Of a stretch of 64,000 nt of DNA, positions 1-8,994 are shown piece after piece. Below the pieces are notes generated by a model. The model searched no databases. It saw only the letters and a program-made list of their open reading frames with translations, and was not told the DNA's origin. A program made the position numbers and the translations under genes. The first letter of the stretch is position 1, and each line of letters begins with the position of its first letter. This stretch comes from Palsa-504 sp963756575 (GTDB lineage Bacteria > Actinomycetota > Actinomycetes > Streptosporangiales > Streptosporangiaceae). The stretch spans positions 620,001 through 684,000 of the forward strand of contig CAVWOM010000001.1 in the NCBI GenBank assembly GCA_963756575.1, written 5' to 3'.

Positions 1-209
1 CCGGTTTCATCGATTGCGCCTCGCCGGGCGCCTGGCTCAGGACACGCCGGATAGCCCAGCGCCCGCCGGAGGCGGTACTCTTGGCGGCGGCTTGCGGTGA
101 GCACTGCACGCCCGGGGAGGGCAGCGCCATCGCGTACTGGTACCGGGTGCTCGCGGCCCGGACGGCGGCCGTCCCGGCGGGATTTCGGCGCTTCCGGCTG
201 GGCCGATGA
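1..209 (+). CDS. 3' end of an unidentified protein (partial)
   Basis: An open frame runs from the window edge (first full codon at base 3) to a TGA at 207-209, giving 68 residues. The piece has two close cysteines (CGEHC) and an arginine-rich end (FRRFRLGR). Codon use is GC-rich at third positions like its neighbours. The stop overlaps the ATG of the next gene (ATGA), which supports a real, translationally coupled gene. The family cannot be named from this fragment. Confidence 0.5.
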   Translation, partial: GFIDCASPGAWLRTRRIAQRPPEAVLLAAACGEHCTPGEGSAIAYWYRVLAARTAAVPAGFRRFRLGR

Positions 210-952
210 CTGACCGCCGGGCCGTGGTCGTGTGGGCGCAGGTGGCGGCGCAGGCCGCTGCGCACCGTCGGCGCGTGTCAGTCGCTGATGTCGTCGCGGT
301 CGCGGTCAGCTCGGCTCGGCTGGGCGGGGGGTGGCTGGCGGCCGCGCGCGGCGGCGGCCCGGATTTCGTGATGTGCGTGACGGATCCGGTCAGTGAGCAG
401 CTGGCCGAGGCTCAGCTGATGCTGGGCGAGGGGCCGTGCCATGACGTGCTGGCGTCGGCCGCGCCGGTCCTGGCGGCCGACCTGGCCGACGAGGAGTTCA
501 GCTGGCGGTGGCCCGCGTTCACCCTGGAGGCCCGCCAGCTCGGCGCCGAAGCCGTCTTCGTGTTCCCGCTGATCGTCGGGGCGATCCGCGCCGGGGTGAT
601 GGCCCTGTACCGTGGCTCGCCCGGCCCGCTGCTGGACGGCCAGCTCGGTGACCTGCTCATCCTGGCCGACGTAGCCACCGTGATGCTGCTCGGCAGTGTG
701 CCCGGCGACGGCGAGAGCGAAAACGGGGCGAGGCTGGACGGGCAGGCTGGGGACCTGGCGCTGCACCGCGCCGAGATCGACCAGGCCACCGGCATGCTGA
801 CGGTCCAGCTCGACGTCCCGCCCGCCGAGGCGTTCGCCCGGCTCCGGGCTTACGCTTACTCTCAGGACCGGAGGCTCGCGGACGTGGCCGGCGATATCGT
901 CGCCCGGCGCCTGCGGCTGGACCGTGACCAGGGTCAAGATGGCGGCCCATGA
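206..952 (+). CDS. GAF and ANTAR domain protein
   Basis: A 248-residue soluble sensor/RNA-binding protein. Residues about 55-165 look like a GAF domain (GEGPCHDVLASAAPVLAADL is the typical GAF-ANTAR signature). Residues about 185-240 look like an ANTAR domain (DQATGMLTVQLDVPPAEAF, then R.YA.. and D.A..IV). ANTAR proteins act as antiterminators by binding paired RNA hairpins, and the GAF part is expected to sense a small ligand or redox state. It starts inside the stop of the preceding gene and is followed by a second GAF-ANTAR gene, so the two may form a stress-sensing pair. Ligand and RNA targets are unknown. Confidence 0.85.
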   Translation: MTDRRAVVVWAQVAAQAAAHRRRVSVADVVAVAVSSARLGGGWLAAARGGGPDFVMCVTDPVSEQLAEAQLMLGEGPCHDVLASAAPVLAADLADEEFSWRWPAFTLEARQLGAEAVFVFPLIVGAIRAGVMALYRGSPGPLLDGQLGDLLILADVATVMLLGSVPGDGESENGARLDGQAGDLALHRAEIDQATGMLTVQLDVPPAEAFARLRAYAYSQDRRLADVAGDIVARRLRLDRDQGQDGGP

Positions 953-1012
953 TCTATCCGGGAACGTCAGCGGTGCTTCCGCTTTTCCTGCTACTGGCGA
1001 AGGGTGACCCAG

Positions 1013-1747
1013 ATGGACACCGACCTGCTATCCGAGACCTTCGTCGAGCTAGCCGACACGATGGTGGCCGACTTCGACGTCATCGACTTCCTGCACATGC
1101 TCACCGACCGGAGCGTCCGGCTGCTGGCCGCCTCCGCGGCCGGGGTGGTGCTGGCCGATCCCCGCGGCGAGCTGCGGGTCGCGGCGGCCTCCAGCGACGA
1201 ATCCCGGCTGCTCGAGCTGTTCCAGCTCCAGAACGACCAGGGCCCCTGCCTGGAATGCTTCCGCACTGGCCAGCCAGTCAATGCCGGTGACCTGGCCGGG
1301 GCGGCCCAGCGGTGGCCCCGGTTCGCGCAGGCCGCCGTGCAGTCGGGGTTCCGGACGGTGGAGGCGCTGCCGATGCGGCTGCGCGGTCAGGTCATCGGTG
1401 CGCTGAACCTTTTCCGCGTCGAGCCTGATCCGCTCGATGCGGTCGACCTGCGCATCGGCCAGGCACTGGCCGACGTGGCCACCATCGGCCTGCTGCAGGA
1501 GCGGAACGTGCGCCGCCGCGAGACCGTCGCCGAGCAGCTCCAGGCCGCGCTGAACAGCCGGGTGGTGATCGAGCAGGCCAAGGGCAAGCTCGCCGAGCGC
1601 CTCGGCGTCGACATGGACCGCTCCTTCACGATGCTGCGCGACTACGCCCGGAACACCAACCAGCGCCTCACCGAGGTCGCCCGCACCTTCGTCCAGGGCG
1701 CCAGCGCCGAATTCCCGCCCCCGGCGGCGCCCCGTAAAAGAGGCTAA
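1013..1747 (+). CDS. GAF and ANTAR domain protein
   Basis: A second GAF-ANTAR protein of about 244 residues. The GAF region contains DRSVRLLAASAAGVVLAD and NDQGPCLECFRTGQPV. The ANTAR region is near residues 180-235 (VIEQAKGKLAERLGVDMD, then FTMLRDYAR). It is closer to the common Streptomyces type than the preceding gene. A GTG at 1004 is in frame, but GAAGGG (999-1004) overlaps it and sits 8 bases before ATG 1013, so I chose 1013. Predicted role: ligand-dependent antitermination of stress genes, from family knowledge. Confidence 0.88.
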   Translation: MDTDLLSETFVELADTMVADFDVIDFLHMLTDRSVRLLAASAAGVVLADPRGELRVAAASSDESRLLELFQLQNDQGPCLECFRTGQPVNAGDLAGAAQRWPRFAQAAVQSGFRTVEALPMRLRGQVIGALNLFRVEPDPLDAVDLRIGQALADVATIGLLQERNVRRRETVAEQLQAALNSRVVIEQAKGKLAERLGVDMDRSFTMLRDYARNTNQRLTEVARTFVQGASAEFPPPAAPRKRG

Positions 1748-1762
1748 AGTAGACTAAGTATT

Positions 1763-1794
1763 ACGTACCCGCGGGCGCAGGCCCGTTCGTACGT
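1763..1794 (+). other. Stem-loop between GAF-ANTAR gene and sigma factor gene
   Basis: Two nested inverted repeats: ACGTAC (1763-1768) with GTACGT (1789-1794), and CGGGC (1772-1776) with GCCCG (1781-1785), loop GCAG. No U-tract follows. It could be a terminator for the GAF-ANTAR gene or a leader hairpin of the sigma gene. Confidence 0.4.
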
Positions 1795-1857
1795 GCTCGG
1801 AGCTACCCCGGGACCCTGGTGGCAGGCACTATCACCGGCACTGGAGGTACCTGGAGA

Positions 1858-2409
1858 GTGGCTGTTGTTGTTTCCGTATCACCGGATCAGGAACTGGTCC
1901 GGCGCGGTCAGCAGGGGGACCTGCAGGCCTTCGACGAGCTCACGCGCCGTCACTCCCTGCGGGCCTACCGGGCCGCGCTCGCCGTGCTGGACGACCACCA
2001 CGACGCGCAGGACATCACCCAGGACGCGTTCCTGGCCGCCTGGCGAGGGCTGGCCGGGTTCCGCGGCGACTGCGAGTTCGGGACCTGGCTGCATCCCATC
2101 GTGACCCGGCTGGCCCTGAACAAGGCCAGCCGCCGTCACCGCGCGGTCAGCCTGGACCGGCGGAGCCCCGCCGCCGGGACGCGCGTCGGCCCGGCCGAGA
2201 CAGCGGAGCGCGCCGCGGCCGCCGCGTCGGTCCACGCCGCGGTGCGGACACTGCCGCCCGCGCAGCGATCCGCGATCACCCTGCACTACCTGGACGGCCT
2301 GTCCTGCACCCGGATCGCCGCCCTGACCCTCACCACCGTCCCGGCCGTCCGCAGTCACCTGTTCCGCGGACGCCGTGCGCTGGCCGCCACCCTGGACGGC
2401 TGGCGCTGA
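1858..2409 (+). CDS. ECF-type RNA polymerase sigma factor
   Basis: A 183-residue sigma-70 family protein with region 2 (DITQDAFLAAWRGLAGFRG, then FGTWLHPIVTRLALN) and region 4 (LPPAQRSAITLHYLDGLS, then VRSHLFRGRRAL). There is no region 1 or 3, so it is an ECF (group 4) factor. GTG 1858 was chosen because GGAGG at 1843-1847 is 10 bases upstream; an in-frame GTG at 1819 would add 13 residues without a good ribosome site. No anti-sigma gene adjoins it. Neighbouring stress proteins suggest an envelope or cold stress role, by inference. Confidence 0.85.
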   Translation: MAVVVSVSPDQELVRRGQQGDLQAFDELTRRHSLRAYRAALAVLDDHHDAQDITQDAFLAAWRGLAGFRGDCEFGTWLHPIVTRLALNKASRRHRAVSLDRRSPAAGTRVGPAETAERAAAAASVHAAVRTLPPAQRSAITLHYLDGLSCTRIAALTLTTVPAVRSHLFRGRRALAATLDGWR

Positions 2410-2621
2410 GTAAATCCAGGGCGCCGATAATCCGCCGGGAAAATAATCTGCACCGTTTCCCGCCGGGCCGTGTCTAACTAAACATGAGCCGCCCCCGATG
2501 AGGCCCGGCGGCCCGTAGCCAGAGTTATGTAGCGGCATGCTGAAGAAGCCGGTCGTCGCGCATGAGCAGCAAATGCCTGTGACCCGGGCATTTCCATGTC
2601 GTTCTACCTGGAGGCCCGTTC

Positions 2622-3425
2622 GTGCCCGAAGCTATCAATTACGGTACTGGTTTTTCCAGTGCCTGGTCGAACGTAGCGACGTTCGTGCCGAAATTCGTCG
2701 TGTTCCTGATCATCTTGGTCGTCGGGTGGCTGATCGCGAAAGCGATCACCAAGGTCCTCTCGGCGGTCCTGACCCGGGTCGGGTTCGACAAGGTGGTGGA
2801 GCGCGGCGGGATCAAGCGGGCGCTGGAGAGCAGCAAGTACGATGCCTCCGACATCCTGGCCAAGATCGTCTACTACGCGCTGATGCTGTTCGTGCTGTCC
2901 ACCGCGTTCGGGGTATTCGGGAACAACCCGATCAGCACGTACCTGCACGCCGTGATCGCTTACCTGCCGCTGGTGTTCGTCGCGATCGTCATCGTCATCA
3001 TCGCCTCGGCCATCGCCGCCGCGGCCAAGGCCCTGATCGAGAACAGCCTCTCCGGGGTGTCCTACGCCAAGGTCCTGGGCAACGTCGTCTCCGGGCTGAT
3101 CCTGGCGTTCGGCGTGATCGCCGCGCTGGACCAGCTGCACGTGGCCACCAACGTCGTCAACGCCGTCCTCTACGCGGCGCTGGCCGCCCTGGTCGGCGTG
3201 GTCATCGTCGCGGTCGGCGGCGGCGGCATCCGCACCATGTCCGCCCGGTGGGAGTCCGTGGCCGACAAGTACGACCAGGAGAAGCCCCGCATCGCCGAAT
3301 CGGTCCGCAACGCCCCTTCCGTCAAGGCGCAGGCCCGTCAGGCTCAGGACGCCGCCAGCCAGTACGGCAACGGCAGCCAGTCTCCGGACGGATCCGGCGA
3401 GCGTTACGGCGCTACCCGGATCTAG
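2622..3425 (+). CDS. MscS-like / TM-helix-repeat membrane protein
   Basis: A 267-residue integral membrane protein. Hydrophobic segments near residues 22-45, 85-105, 112-138, 148-170 and 178-200 alternate with amphipathic stretches. It resembles the conserved TM-helix repeat of small mechanosensitive-channel-like (CmpX-type) proteins, but I see no clear MscS beta domain. The C-terminal 60 residues are hydrophilic (Q, S, A-rich) and probably cytoplasmic. The GTG start follows GGAGG. The same-strand PRC-barrel gene downstream suggests an osmotic or envelope stress set. Confidence 0.7.
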   Translation: MPEAINYGTGFSSAWSNVATFVPKFVVFLIILVVGWLIAKAITKVLSAVLTRVGFDKVVERGGIKRALESSKYDASDILAKIVYYALMLFVLSTAFGVFGNNPISTYLHAVIAYLPLVFVAIVIVIIASAIAAAAKALIENSLSGVSYAKVLGNVVSGLILAFGVIAALDQLHVATNVVNAVLYAALAALVGVVIVAVGGGGIRTMSARWESVADKYDQEKPRIAESVRNAPSVKAQARQAQDAASQYGNGSQSPDGSGERYGATRI

Positions 3426-3528
3426 CTCTCCGCCGGCGTCACCCGCCGTCTTTGACCCCAGGTGCGGGAGGAGCAGGCCTCATCTCGCCCCCGGTACCAA
3501 CCCGTACGACCCAGCTGAAGGAGCACGC

Positions 3529-4326
3529 ATGACTACCACCCAGGAACTGCAGAACATGGAAGGCCAGACCGCCGTCGACGTGAACGGCGCGAAGCTCGGC
3601 AAGATCGGGCAGATCTACGTCGACGACCAGAGCGGCCAGCCGCTGTGGGTCACCATCACCACCGGCATGTTCGGCACGAAGCAGAGCTTCGCCCCGCTGC
3701 ACGGGTCCCGGCCCGACGGCGACGACCTGCGGCTCGCCGTGACCAAGGAAATGGTCTCCGGCGCTCCCGGCGTCGAGGCGGACGGGCACATCGGGGACGA
3801 CGAGAACGAGGCCCTGTACGGCTACTACAGCGGGTACCTCGGCGACACCGCCCAGAACCAGGGCCAGGAGTATGCGGGGAACACCCGCGACGAGATGGCC
3901 GGCCGGGACGACATCCAGGGCCGGGACACCTCCGGGCCGGTCACCGACGACGCGATGACCCGGTCCGAGGAGCGGCTGCACGTCGGCACCGAGCAGACCG
4001 AGGCCGGCCGGGCCCGGCTGCGCAAGTACGTCGTGACCGAGAACGTCACCCAGACCGTCCCGGTCAGCCACGAGGAAGTCCGCCTCGAGCGGGAGCCGAT
4101 CACCGACGCCAACCGCGGCGCGGCCATGTCGGGCGGCGACATCAGCGAGGAGGAGCACGAGGTGACCCTGCGCGCCGAGCGTCCCGTCGTGAACAAGGAA
4201 ACCGTCCCGGTCGAGCGCGTCCGGCTCGGCACCGAGACCGTCACCGAGGACCACGAGGTCAGCGAGACCCTCCGCAAGGAGCAGATCGACGACCCCGACG
4301 TCAACACCAGCGGCACCACCCGCTGA
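3529..4326 (+). CDS. PRC-barrel and DUF2382 stress protein
   Basis: A 265-residue hydrophilic protein. Residues about 8-75 are a PRC barrel (TAVDVNGAKLGKIGQIYVDD). Residues about 150-255 match the DUF2382 pattern of charged antiparallel strands (RKYVVTENVTQTVPVSHEEV, LRAERPVVNKETVPVERVRL). This architecture is common in actinobacteria and Deinococcus-type stress proteins, with unknown biochemistry. ATG is preceded by AAGGAG. It is likely cytoplasmic, perhaps membrane-associated. Its position between two membrane protein genes fits a general stress operon. Confidence 0.85.
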   Translation: MTTTQELQNMEGQTAVDVNGAKLGKIGQIYVDDQSGQPLWVTITTGMFGTKQSFAPLHGSRPDGDDLRLAVTKEMVSGAPGVEADGHIGDDENEALYGYYSGYLGDTAQNQGQEYAGNTRDEMAGRDDIQGRDTSGPVTDDAMTRSEERLHVGTEQTEAGRARLRKYVVTENVTQTVPVSHEEVRLEREPITDANRGAAMSGGDISEEEHEVTLRAERPVVNKETVPVERVRLGTETVTEDHEVSETLRKEQIDDPDVNTSGTTR

Positions 4327-4427
4327 TCCGCGTGAAGCACGACGACGCTCGTTCCCCGGGCGCTACCGCCGTCGGCTGACCGTCGCCGCCGCCCGGCACG
4401 AACGCCATCTCGCTATGAGGAGTCATC

Positions 4428-4985
4428 ATGAACAGTCGTAATACCGTTATCCGTGCCATGCACGATGTGGGGGCGGCGGGCTGGTTCGGCGGGTCGCTGA
4501 TGGGCGCGATCGCGCTGAACGGCGCGTCGCAGGACATCAAGGACCCGGCTGAGCGGTCGAAGATCGCGGCGGACGGGTGGGCCCGGTGGGCGCCGTTCTC
4601 GGCCGCCGCCATCGCCGCGCACCTGATCGGGGGCGGCGGCCTGCTGCTGGCGCACCGCGACCGGGTCGCCGGCCAGCCCGGGGTGGGCGCGAACACGGCC
4701 GTCAAGACCGCGCTGACGCTGGCGGCGCTGGGCACCACCGCCTACAGCGGCGTGCTCGGCGCGAAGCTCGCCGCCGCGGGCGACGTCGAGACCGAGGGCG
4801 GCACCGTCCCGGCTGAGGACACCCCCGAGGACGTCGCCCGGACCCAGCAGCGGCTGCGGGTCATGCAGTGGGCCACTCCCGTCCTGACCGGCGTCCTGGT
4901 CGTGCTCGGCGCCCAGCAGGGCGAGCAGCAGCGCCCCGCCCAGCGCATCCGCAGCTGGCGGAAATCGGTTCCGGCATCGCATTAA
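4428..4985 (+). CDS. Conserved membrane protein of unknown function
   Basis: A 185-residue protein with hydrophobic segments near residues 18-32, 55-75, 88-110 and 145-162, separated by a charged loop. The N-terminus (NTVIRAMHDVGAAGWFGGS) resembles actinobacterial hypothetical membrane proteins found near stress genes. A strong GAGGAG precedes the ATG. No catalytic motif is visible. It probably belongs to the same stress set as the PRC/DUF2382 gene upstream. Confidence 0.7.
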   Translation: MNSRNTVIRAMHDVGAAGWFGGSLMGAIALNGASQDIKDPAERSKIAADGWARWAPFSAAAIAAHLIGGGGLLLAHRDRVAGQPGVGANTAVKTALTLAALGTTAYSGVLGAKLAAAGDVETEGGTVPAEDTPEDVARTQQRLRVMQWATPVLTGVLVVLGAQQGEQQRPAQRIRSWRKSVPASH

Positions 4986-5112
4986 CGGTTCCGGCCACGC
5001 TACCTCCGGCGGCGGCCGGAGGTAGCGGTCGGGCCGGCCGCGAGCAGGCCCACCGCCGTAGCCGCCATCACCGGCCAGGTCCCCCCGGCGGGTGCACCCC
5101 TGGCGGGGGAGG

Positions 5113-6129
5113 TCATGTCCGGGGGCTAGCCAGGCGGTGCCCCTGCTGCAGTACGGCGATCATGGCGAGAGTCGATTCGGCCCCCTGGTTGCGGCTGCGC
5201 CCGGGGCCAGTCAGGCCGTCGCTGCAGCCGCCGGTGCGCTCGTCGAGCAGGGCCGTGTTCGCGTCGTTGTCGCCGAGGAACCAGGCCACGCTCATCTCCA
5301 CGCCCGTGAGCCACGTGTCGTCACCGCTGACGACGGCCGCGCGCATGCACGCGTCGGCCAGCGCGGCGACCTCGGCCGGGCGCTGATCCGGGGCGGGACG
5401 GCCCTCGCCCAGGCCCCATCCCCGCGGGGACACCACGGACAGGTGGCCGTCGCGGGTTTCGGTCCGCAGCAGCCACCCGAGCATGCGAAGTCCGTCGCGC
5501 AGCATCCGGTCGTCGCCGAGATGGTGGCCGGACACGATGAAGGCCTCGGCGATGGCCGCGTTGGCGTGGCCGAGCCGGGGCGCCGGCCAGGGCCACCCGG
5601 CATCCTCAGGCGGCGGGCCGATGACGACGGTGGCCCGGTGGAGCAGCGCGAGCGCCGCGGGGTGGCCGGGCTCCTTCTCGAGGACCTCGCCCGCGCCGAG
5701 CGCCGCGAACGCCATGGCCAGGGGCACCGGCGAGGAGATCCGGGCCCCGCGGCAGAACCGCGTGAAGGCCTCCTCGCGTATCCCCGCGGTCGGCCCCAGC
5801 GCGGCGGCGGTGCCGAGCGCCCACAGGCAGCGACCCCAGCCGTCTTTGGCCTCGGGCTGATCGTGCCACCGGCGGTCGTAGCCGAGGTGGTGGCGGAACT
5901 TTCCGCCGAGGGCCTGCGCCTGCGCGAGGAAATACAGGTAGCGACGGCCCAGGACGATGAGTTCCTGCGACGGGTCCGGCTGCCGGGACACCACCAGCAG
6001 GCCGCGCGCGACGTCATCGACGTCGTAACCATGCCTGTGCAACGGGACGACGCCTTCCGCGTCCCGGAGCAGGCCGACGTTATCCGTCAGTCGCTGCAGG
6101 TGACCGAACGGCGTAGCCGGGCACCTCAC
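5113..6129 (-). CDS. Alpha/alpha-barrel glycosidase-like protein
   Basis: A 338-residue soluble protein. Motifs such as HGYDVDDVARGL near the N-terminus, DGWGRCLWALGTAA in the middle and RNQGAESTLAMI near the C-terminus are typical of an (alpha/alpha)6-barrel family found alone or fused to glycosyltransferases. The acidic residues in the first and last motifs are plausible active-site positions. It probably acts on mannose- or glucose-containing oligosaccharides, but the substrate is unknown. The start is GTG at 6129. It is transcribed convergently with the stress genes to its left. Confidence 0.6.
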   Translation of the reverse strand: MRCPATPFGHLQRLTDNVGLLRDAEGVVPLHRHGYDVDDVARGLLVVSRQPDPSQELIVLGRRYLYFLAQAQALGGKFRHHLGYDRRWHDQPEAKDGWGRCLWALGTAAALGPTAGIREEAFTRFCRGARISSPVPLAMAFAALGAGEVLEKEPGHPAALALLHRATVVIGPPPEDAGWPWPAPRLGHANAAIAEAFIVSGHHLGDDRMLRDGLRMLGWLLRTETRDGHLSVVSPRGWGLGEGRPAPDQRPAEVAALADACMRAAVVSGDDTWLTGVEMSVAWFLGDNDANTALLDERTGGCSDGLTGPGRSRNQGAESTLAMIAVLQQGHRLASPRT

Positions 6130-6204
6130 GCAGTCAGCTCGGCAAGATCCAGGGCAGGACGGCTCAAGGGGACTCGCATGGCGAACACGCTCGAAGCTTA
6201 CTCA

Positions 6205-6253
6205 AGGGCCAGAAGGGCCCCCAGGCGGACGAGGTACGCCCCATCTGACCTGG
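6205..6253 (+). pseudogene. Fragment of a cold shock protein gene (3' end copy)
   Basis: 49 bases match the end of the cold shock gene at 10346-10394 with one difference. The match covers the last codons (ending EVRPI and a TGA) and a few bases past the stop. The sequence upstream of 6205 does not match, so this is a truncated duplicate, in the same orientation as the intact copy. It lies in the 133-base gap between the glycosidase and desaturase genes. Confidence 0.75.
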
Positions 6254-6262
6254 CGGCAAGCA

Positions 6263-7294
6263 TCAGGCCGGGACAGCCGCTGGCGTGCGGGTCAGCCTGC
6301 CGATGGCATCGAGGTGGCGCAGGGCCTGGCCGTAGGACTCGAGCAGGCTGGTCCGCGCGTACGGCACGTCCCGGTCGGCGCAGAACGCGCGGACCAGTGC
6401 CTGCGCCCGGCGCAAGTTCGGCCGCGGCATGGACGGGAACAGATGGTGCTCGATCTGGTAGTTCAGGCCGCCGAGGGCGAAGTCGGTCAGCCAGCCGCCG
6501 TTGACGTTGCGCGAGGTCAGCACCTGGCGTCGCAGGAAGTCGGTCCGGCTGGAGGCGGCCAGGACCGGCATCCCCTTGTGGTTCGGAGCGAAGGAACACC
6601 CGAGGTAAAACCCGAATAGGCCCTGCTGCACGAAGATGAATATCACGGCCTTGACCGGCGAGAGCACGAAGAACACCGCGCCGAGGTAGGCGGCGAAATG
6701 CGCGGCGAGCAGCGACGCCTCCCGGGCCCGCTGCCGGCAGCCGGGCCTGGTCACGGTGCGGATGCTGGACGCGTGCAGGCCGGCCGCCTCGAAGAACAGC
6801 ATCGGGATGAGCAGGTAGGCCTGGTAGCGGAAGACGAGCCGCTGCATGTTCCGCGCGGCGCGCGCCCGGACGGCCGAGAACGCCAGCACGCTGAGCATGA
6901 TGTCCGGGTCGGCGCCCTCGGTGTTCGGGTGGGCGTGATGCCGGCGGTGCTTGCCGGTCCACCAGCCGTAGCTGAGCCCGGTGCCGAGGTTGCCGCAGGC
7001 GACACCGAGCAGGTCGTTGGCCCGCCGGGAACGGAAGACCTGGCTGTGCCCGGCGTCGTGGCCGAGAAAGCTGACCTGGGCGAAGGCCGCCGCCAGGAAG
7101 ACCGCGACCGCCAGCTGCCACCATGAGTCGCCGATGGCGGCGAACGCGACCCAGCCCAGCGCGAGGGCCGCCGCGGTGAGCACGATCTTCCAGATGTAAT
7201 AACGCAGCCGGCGGTTCAGCAGGCCGGCCTCCTTCACCTGCCGGGTCAATATCGCGTAGTCGCTGCCGCGCGGGCGGGCAAGCTCGGGTGTCAT
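6263..7294 (-). CDS. Membrane fatty acid desaturase
   Basis: A 343-residue acyl desaturase of the FADS superfamily. The three histidine boxes are present: HDAGH (79-83), HRRHH (116-120) and QIEHH (280-284). Hydrophobic segments lie at about 35-75, 150-180 and 205-235. It introduces double bonds into membrane acyl chains using a di-iron centre and an external electron donor. With the RNA helicase and cold shock gene nearby it suggests a cold-adaptation cluster. The gene is divergent from the helicase. Confidence 0.9.
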   Translation of the reverse strand: MTPELARPRGSDYAILTRQVKEAGLLNRRLRYYIWKIVLTAAALALGWVAFAAIGDSWWQLAVAVFLAAAFAQVSFLGHDAGHSQVFRSRRANDLLGVACGNLGTGLSYGWWTGKHRRHHAHPNTEGADPDIMLSVLAFSAVRARAARNMQRLVFRYQAYLLIPMLFFEAAGLHASSIRTVTRPGCRQRAREASLLAAHFAAYLGAVFFVLSPVKAVIFIFVQQGLFGFYLGCSFAPNHKGMPVLAASSRTDFLRRQVLTSRNVNGGWLTDFALGGLNYQIEHHLFPSMPRPNLRRAQALVRAFCADRDVPYARTSLLESYGQALRHLDAIGRLTRTPAAVPA

Positions 7295-7435
7295 GGCGGG
7301 GCTCCTCGGAGTCGGCGTAGCCGCGGTGATCGGGAGCCGCCAGGGTCTGGGGCGGCGCTGAGTACGGCGCGAGGCGCCGTGATCAACATTAACCCGGCCG
7401 CGCGCGCCGGCGACCGCAGCGCGTAACCTGGAGAT

Positions 7436-7449
7436 GCATTGAACAATGC
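7436..7449. promoter_or_regulatory. Perfect palindrome in desaturase/helicase divergent region
   Basis: GCATTG-AA-CAATGC is a 14-base palindrome in the 267-base gap between the divergent desaturase and DEAD-box helicase genes. Its symmetry and position suggest a regulator-binding site. No recognised family motif was assigned. Confidence 0.3.
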
Positions 7450-7561
7450 TGAGGCGCAGCCATCGGGGCGCGCCGGTCGTACGCTGCTCCTGAGCGAGCT
7501 GGTTTCCACGGACGTGGTGGTGGCCTTCGAAACGCGGCCATCCTAAGTCCGGAGGTTATTT

Positions 7562-8926
7562 GTGACAGCTCTGCCCGCCGAACGTCCCGCGACCACGCGC
7601 AGCAGGCGCCGCCGCGGCGCCCCCCGGGCCGCCGCGCCCGCGAGTACCGTCGCCGTGGCGAGCACCTTCGCCGCCGCGGGCGTCCCGGCGTCGCTGGTGG
7701 CGGTGCTCTCGGCGGCCGGCATCACCACGCCGTTTCCCATCCAGGCAACCACCTTGCCGGACGCCCTGGCCGGGGTGGACATACTCGGGCGGGGACAGAC
7801 CGGCTCGGGCAAGACCCTGAGCTTCTCGATCCCGCTGGCCGCGCGGCTGGCCGACGGCTACACCAGCGCCTGCCGACCGCGCGGCCTCGTGCTCGTGCCC
7901 ACTCGTGAGCTCGCCAGCCAGGTCCAGGCCGTCCTGACGCCGCTGGCCGAGGCGATGGGGCTGAGCGTCGCGGCGGTCTACGGCGGGGTCCCGCAGAATC
8001 CTCAGGTGGCCCGGCTGCGTGACCGCGCCGATATCGTCGTCGCCTGTCCCGGTCGGCTGGCCGATCTCATCGAGCAGGGCCACTGTCATCTCGGCGACGT
8101 GGAAATCAGCGTGCTCGACGAGGCGGACCACATGGCCGACCTCGGGTTCCTTCCCGTCGTGCGGCGGCTGCTCGACATGACCCCGCCGGAGGGCCAGCGG
8201 ATGCTGTTCTCCGCGACGCTCGACGCCGCCGTGGACGTTCTCGCGCGGCGCTTCATGAACCACCCGGCGCAGCACGCGGTCGGCTCCGTCGAGGCGCCGG
8301 TCGAGATGGTCCACCACCTGCTCACCGTTACCCCCGCCGACCGGGCGGGCGTGGTCGCGGTGCTGGCCGGCGGCGATAACCGGTCCCTGGTCTTCACCCG
8401 GACCAAGCAGGGCGCCCAGAAGCTCGCCCGCCAGCTCGTCAAGGCCGGCCTGGCCGCGGGTGAGCTGCACGGCGATCTCGGCCAGGGGGCGCGGGAACGG
8501 AACCTCGCCGCCTTCGCCGCCGGGGCGATGCGGGTCCTGGTCGCGACGGACGTCGCCGCGCGCGGCATCCACGTGGACGGCATCGACTTCGTCATCCACG
8601 CCGACTCGCCCACCGAGCACAAGGTCTACCTGCACCGGTCGGGGCGGACCGCCCGGGCCGGCACCGCCGGGACGGTGATCACCCTCCAGACCCCCGCGCA
8701 GGCCAGCGCGGTGCGCGACATCATGCGGAAGGCGCACGTGGTCCCGCTGACGGCCACCGTCACGCCCGGGTCGGCGCTGCTGCGCTCGATCGCCGGTGAG
8801 CCTGCCTCGCCCGTCCCGATGGCCGCGTGGGCGGGACTTCGCGCGGAGCCCGTCACGGCCGGCCCGGCCACCGGCCGCGCGGCGGCGGCGCTGTCGGCTG
8901 GCTTCCGCGGCCGCCGGGGCCGCTGA
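7562..8926 (+). CDS. DEAD-box RNA helicase
   Basis: A 454-residue ATP-dependent RNA helicase. Motifs in order: Q-motif-like PFPIQATTLPDALAG, Walker A GRGQTGSGKT (about 76-85), PTRELA (about 113), DEAD (about 186), SAT (about 218), VFTRTK, VATDVAARG and HRSGRTARAG (about 358). A basic N-terminus (RSRRRRGAPR) and a short Ala/Gly/Arg tail may bind RNA. GGAGG at 7551-7555 sits 6 bases before GTG 7562. Such helicases resolve structured RNA and are often cold-induced. The long leader (about 110 bases beyond the palindrome) could be regulatory. Confidence 0.93.
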   Translation: MTALPAERPATTRSRRRRGAPRAAAPASTVAVASTFAAAGVPASLVAVLSAAGITTPFPIQATTLPDALAGVDILGRGQTGSGKTLSFSIPLAARLADGYTSACRPRGLVLVPTRELASQVQAVLTPLAEAMGLSVAAVYGGVPQNPQVARLRDRADIVVACPGRLADLIEQGHCHLGDVEISVLDEADHMADLGFLPVVRRLLDMTPPEGQRMLFSATLDAAVDVLARRFMNHPAQHAVGSVEAPVEMVHHLLTVTPADRAGVVAVLAGGDNRSLVFTRTKQGAQKLARQLVKAGLAAGELHGDLGQGARERNLAAFAAGAMRVLVATDVAARGIHVDGIDFVIHADSPTEHKVYLHRSGRTARAGTAGTVITLQTPAQASAVRDIMRKAHVVPLTATVTPGSALLRSIAGEPASPVPMAAWAGLRAEPVTAGPATGRAAAALSAGFRGRRGR

Positions 8927-8994
8927 AGTTCCGCGGGCTAGTATCGGCATGAGGAAACTGGCAATTTTTTTCCGGAATCTGGTAACTTCTTACT

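Noticed and set aside
5092..6504. Plus-strand 470-codon frame over the glycosidase gene
   Set aside because: Antisense to a protein with conserved motifs, and composition typical of a shadow frame.
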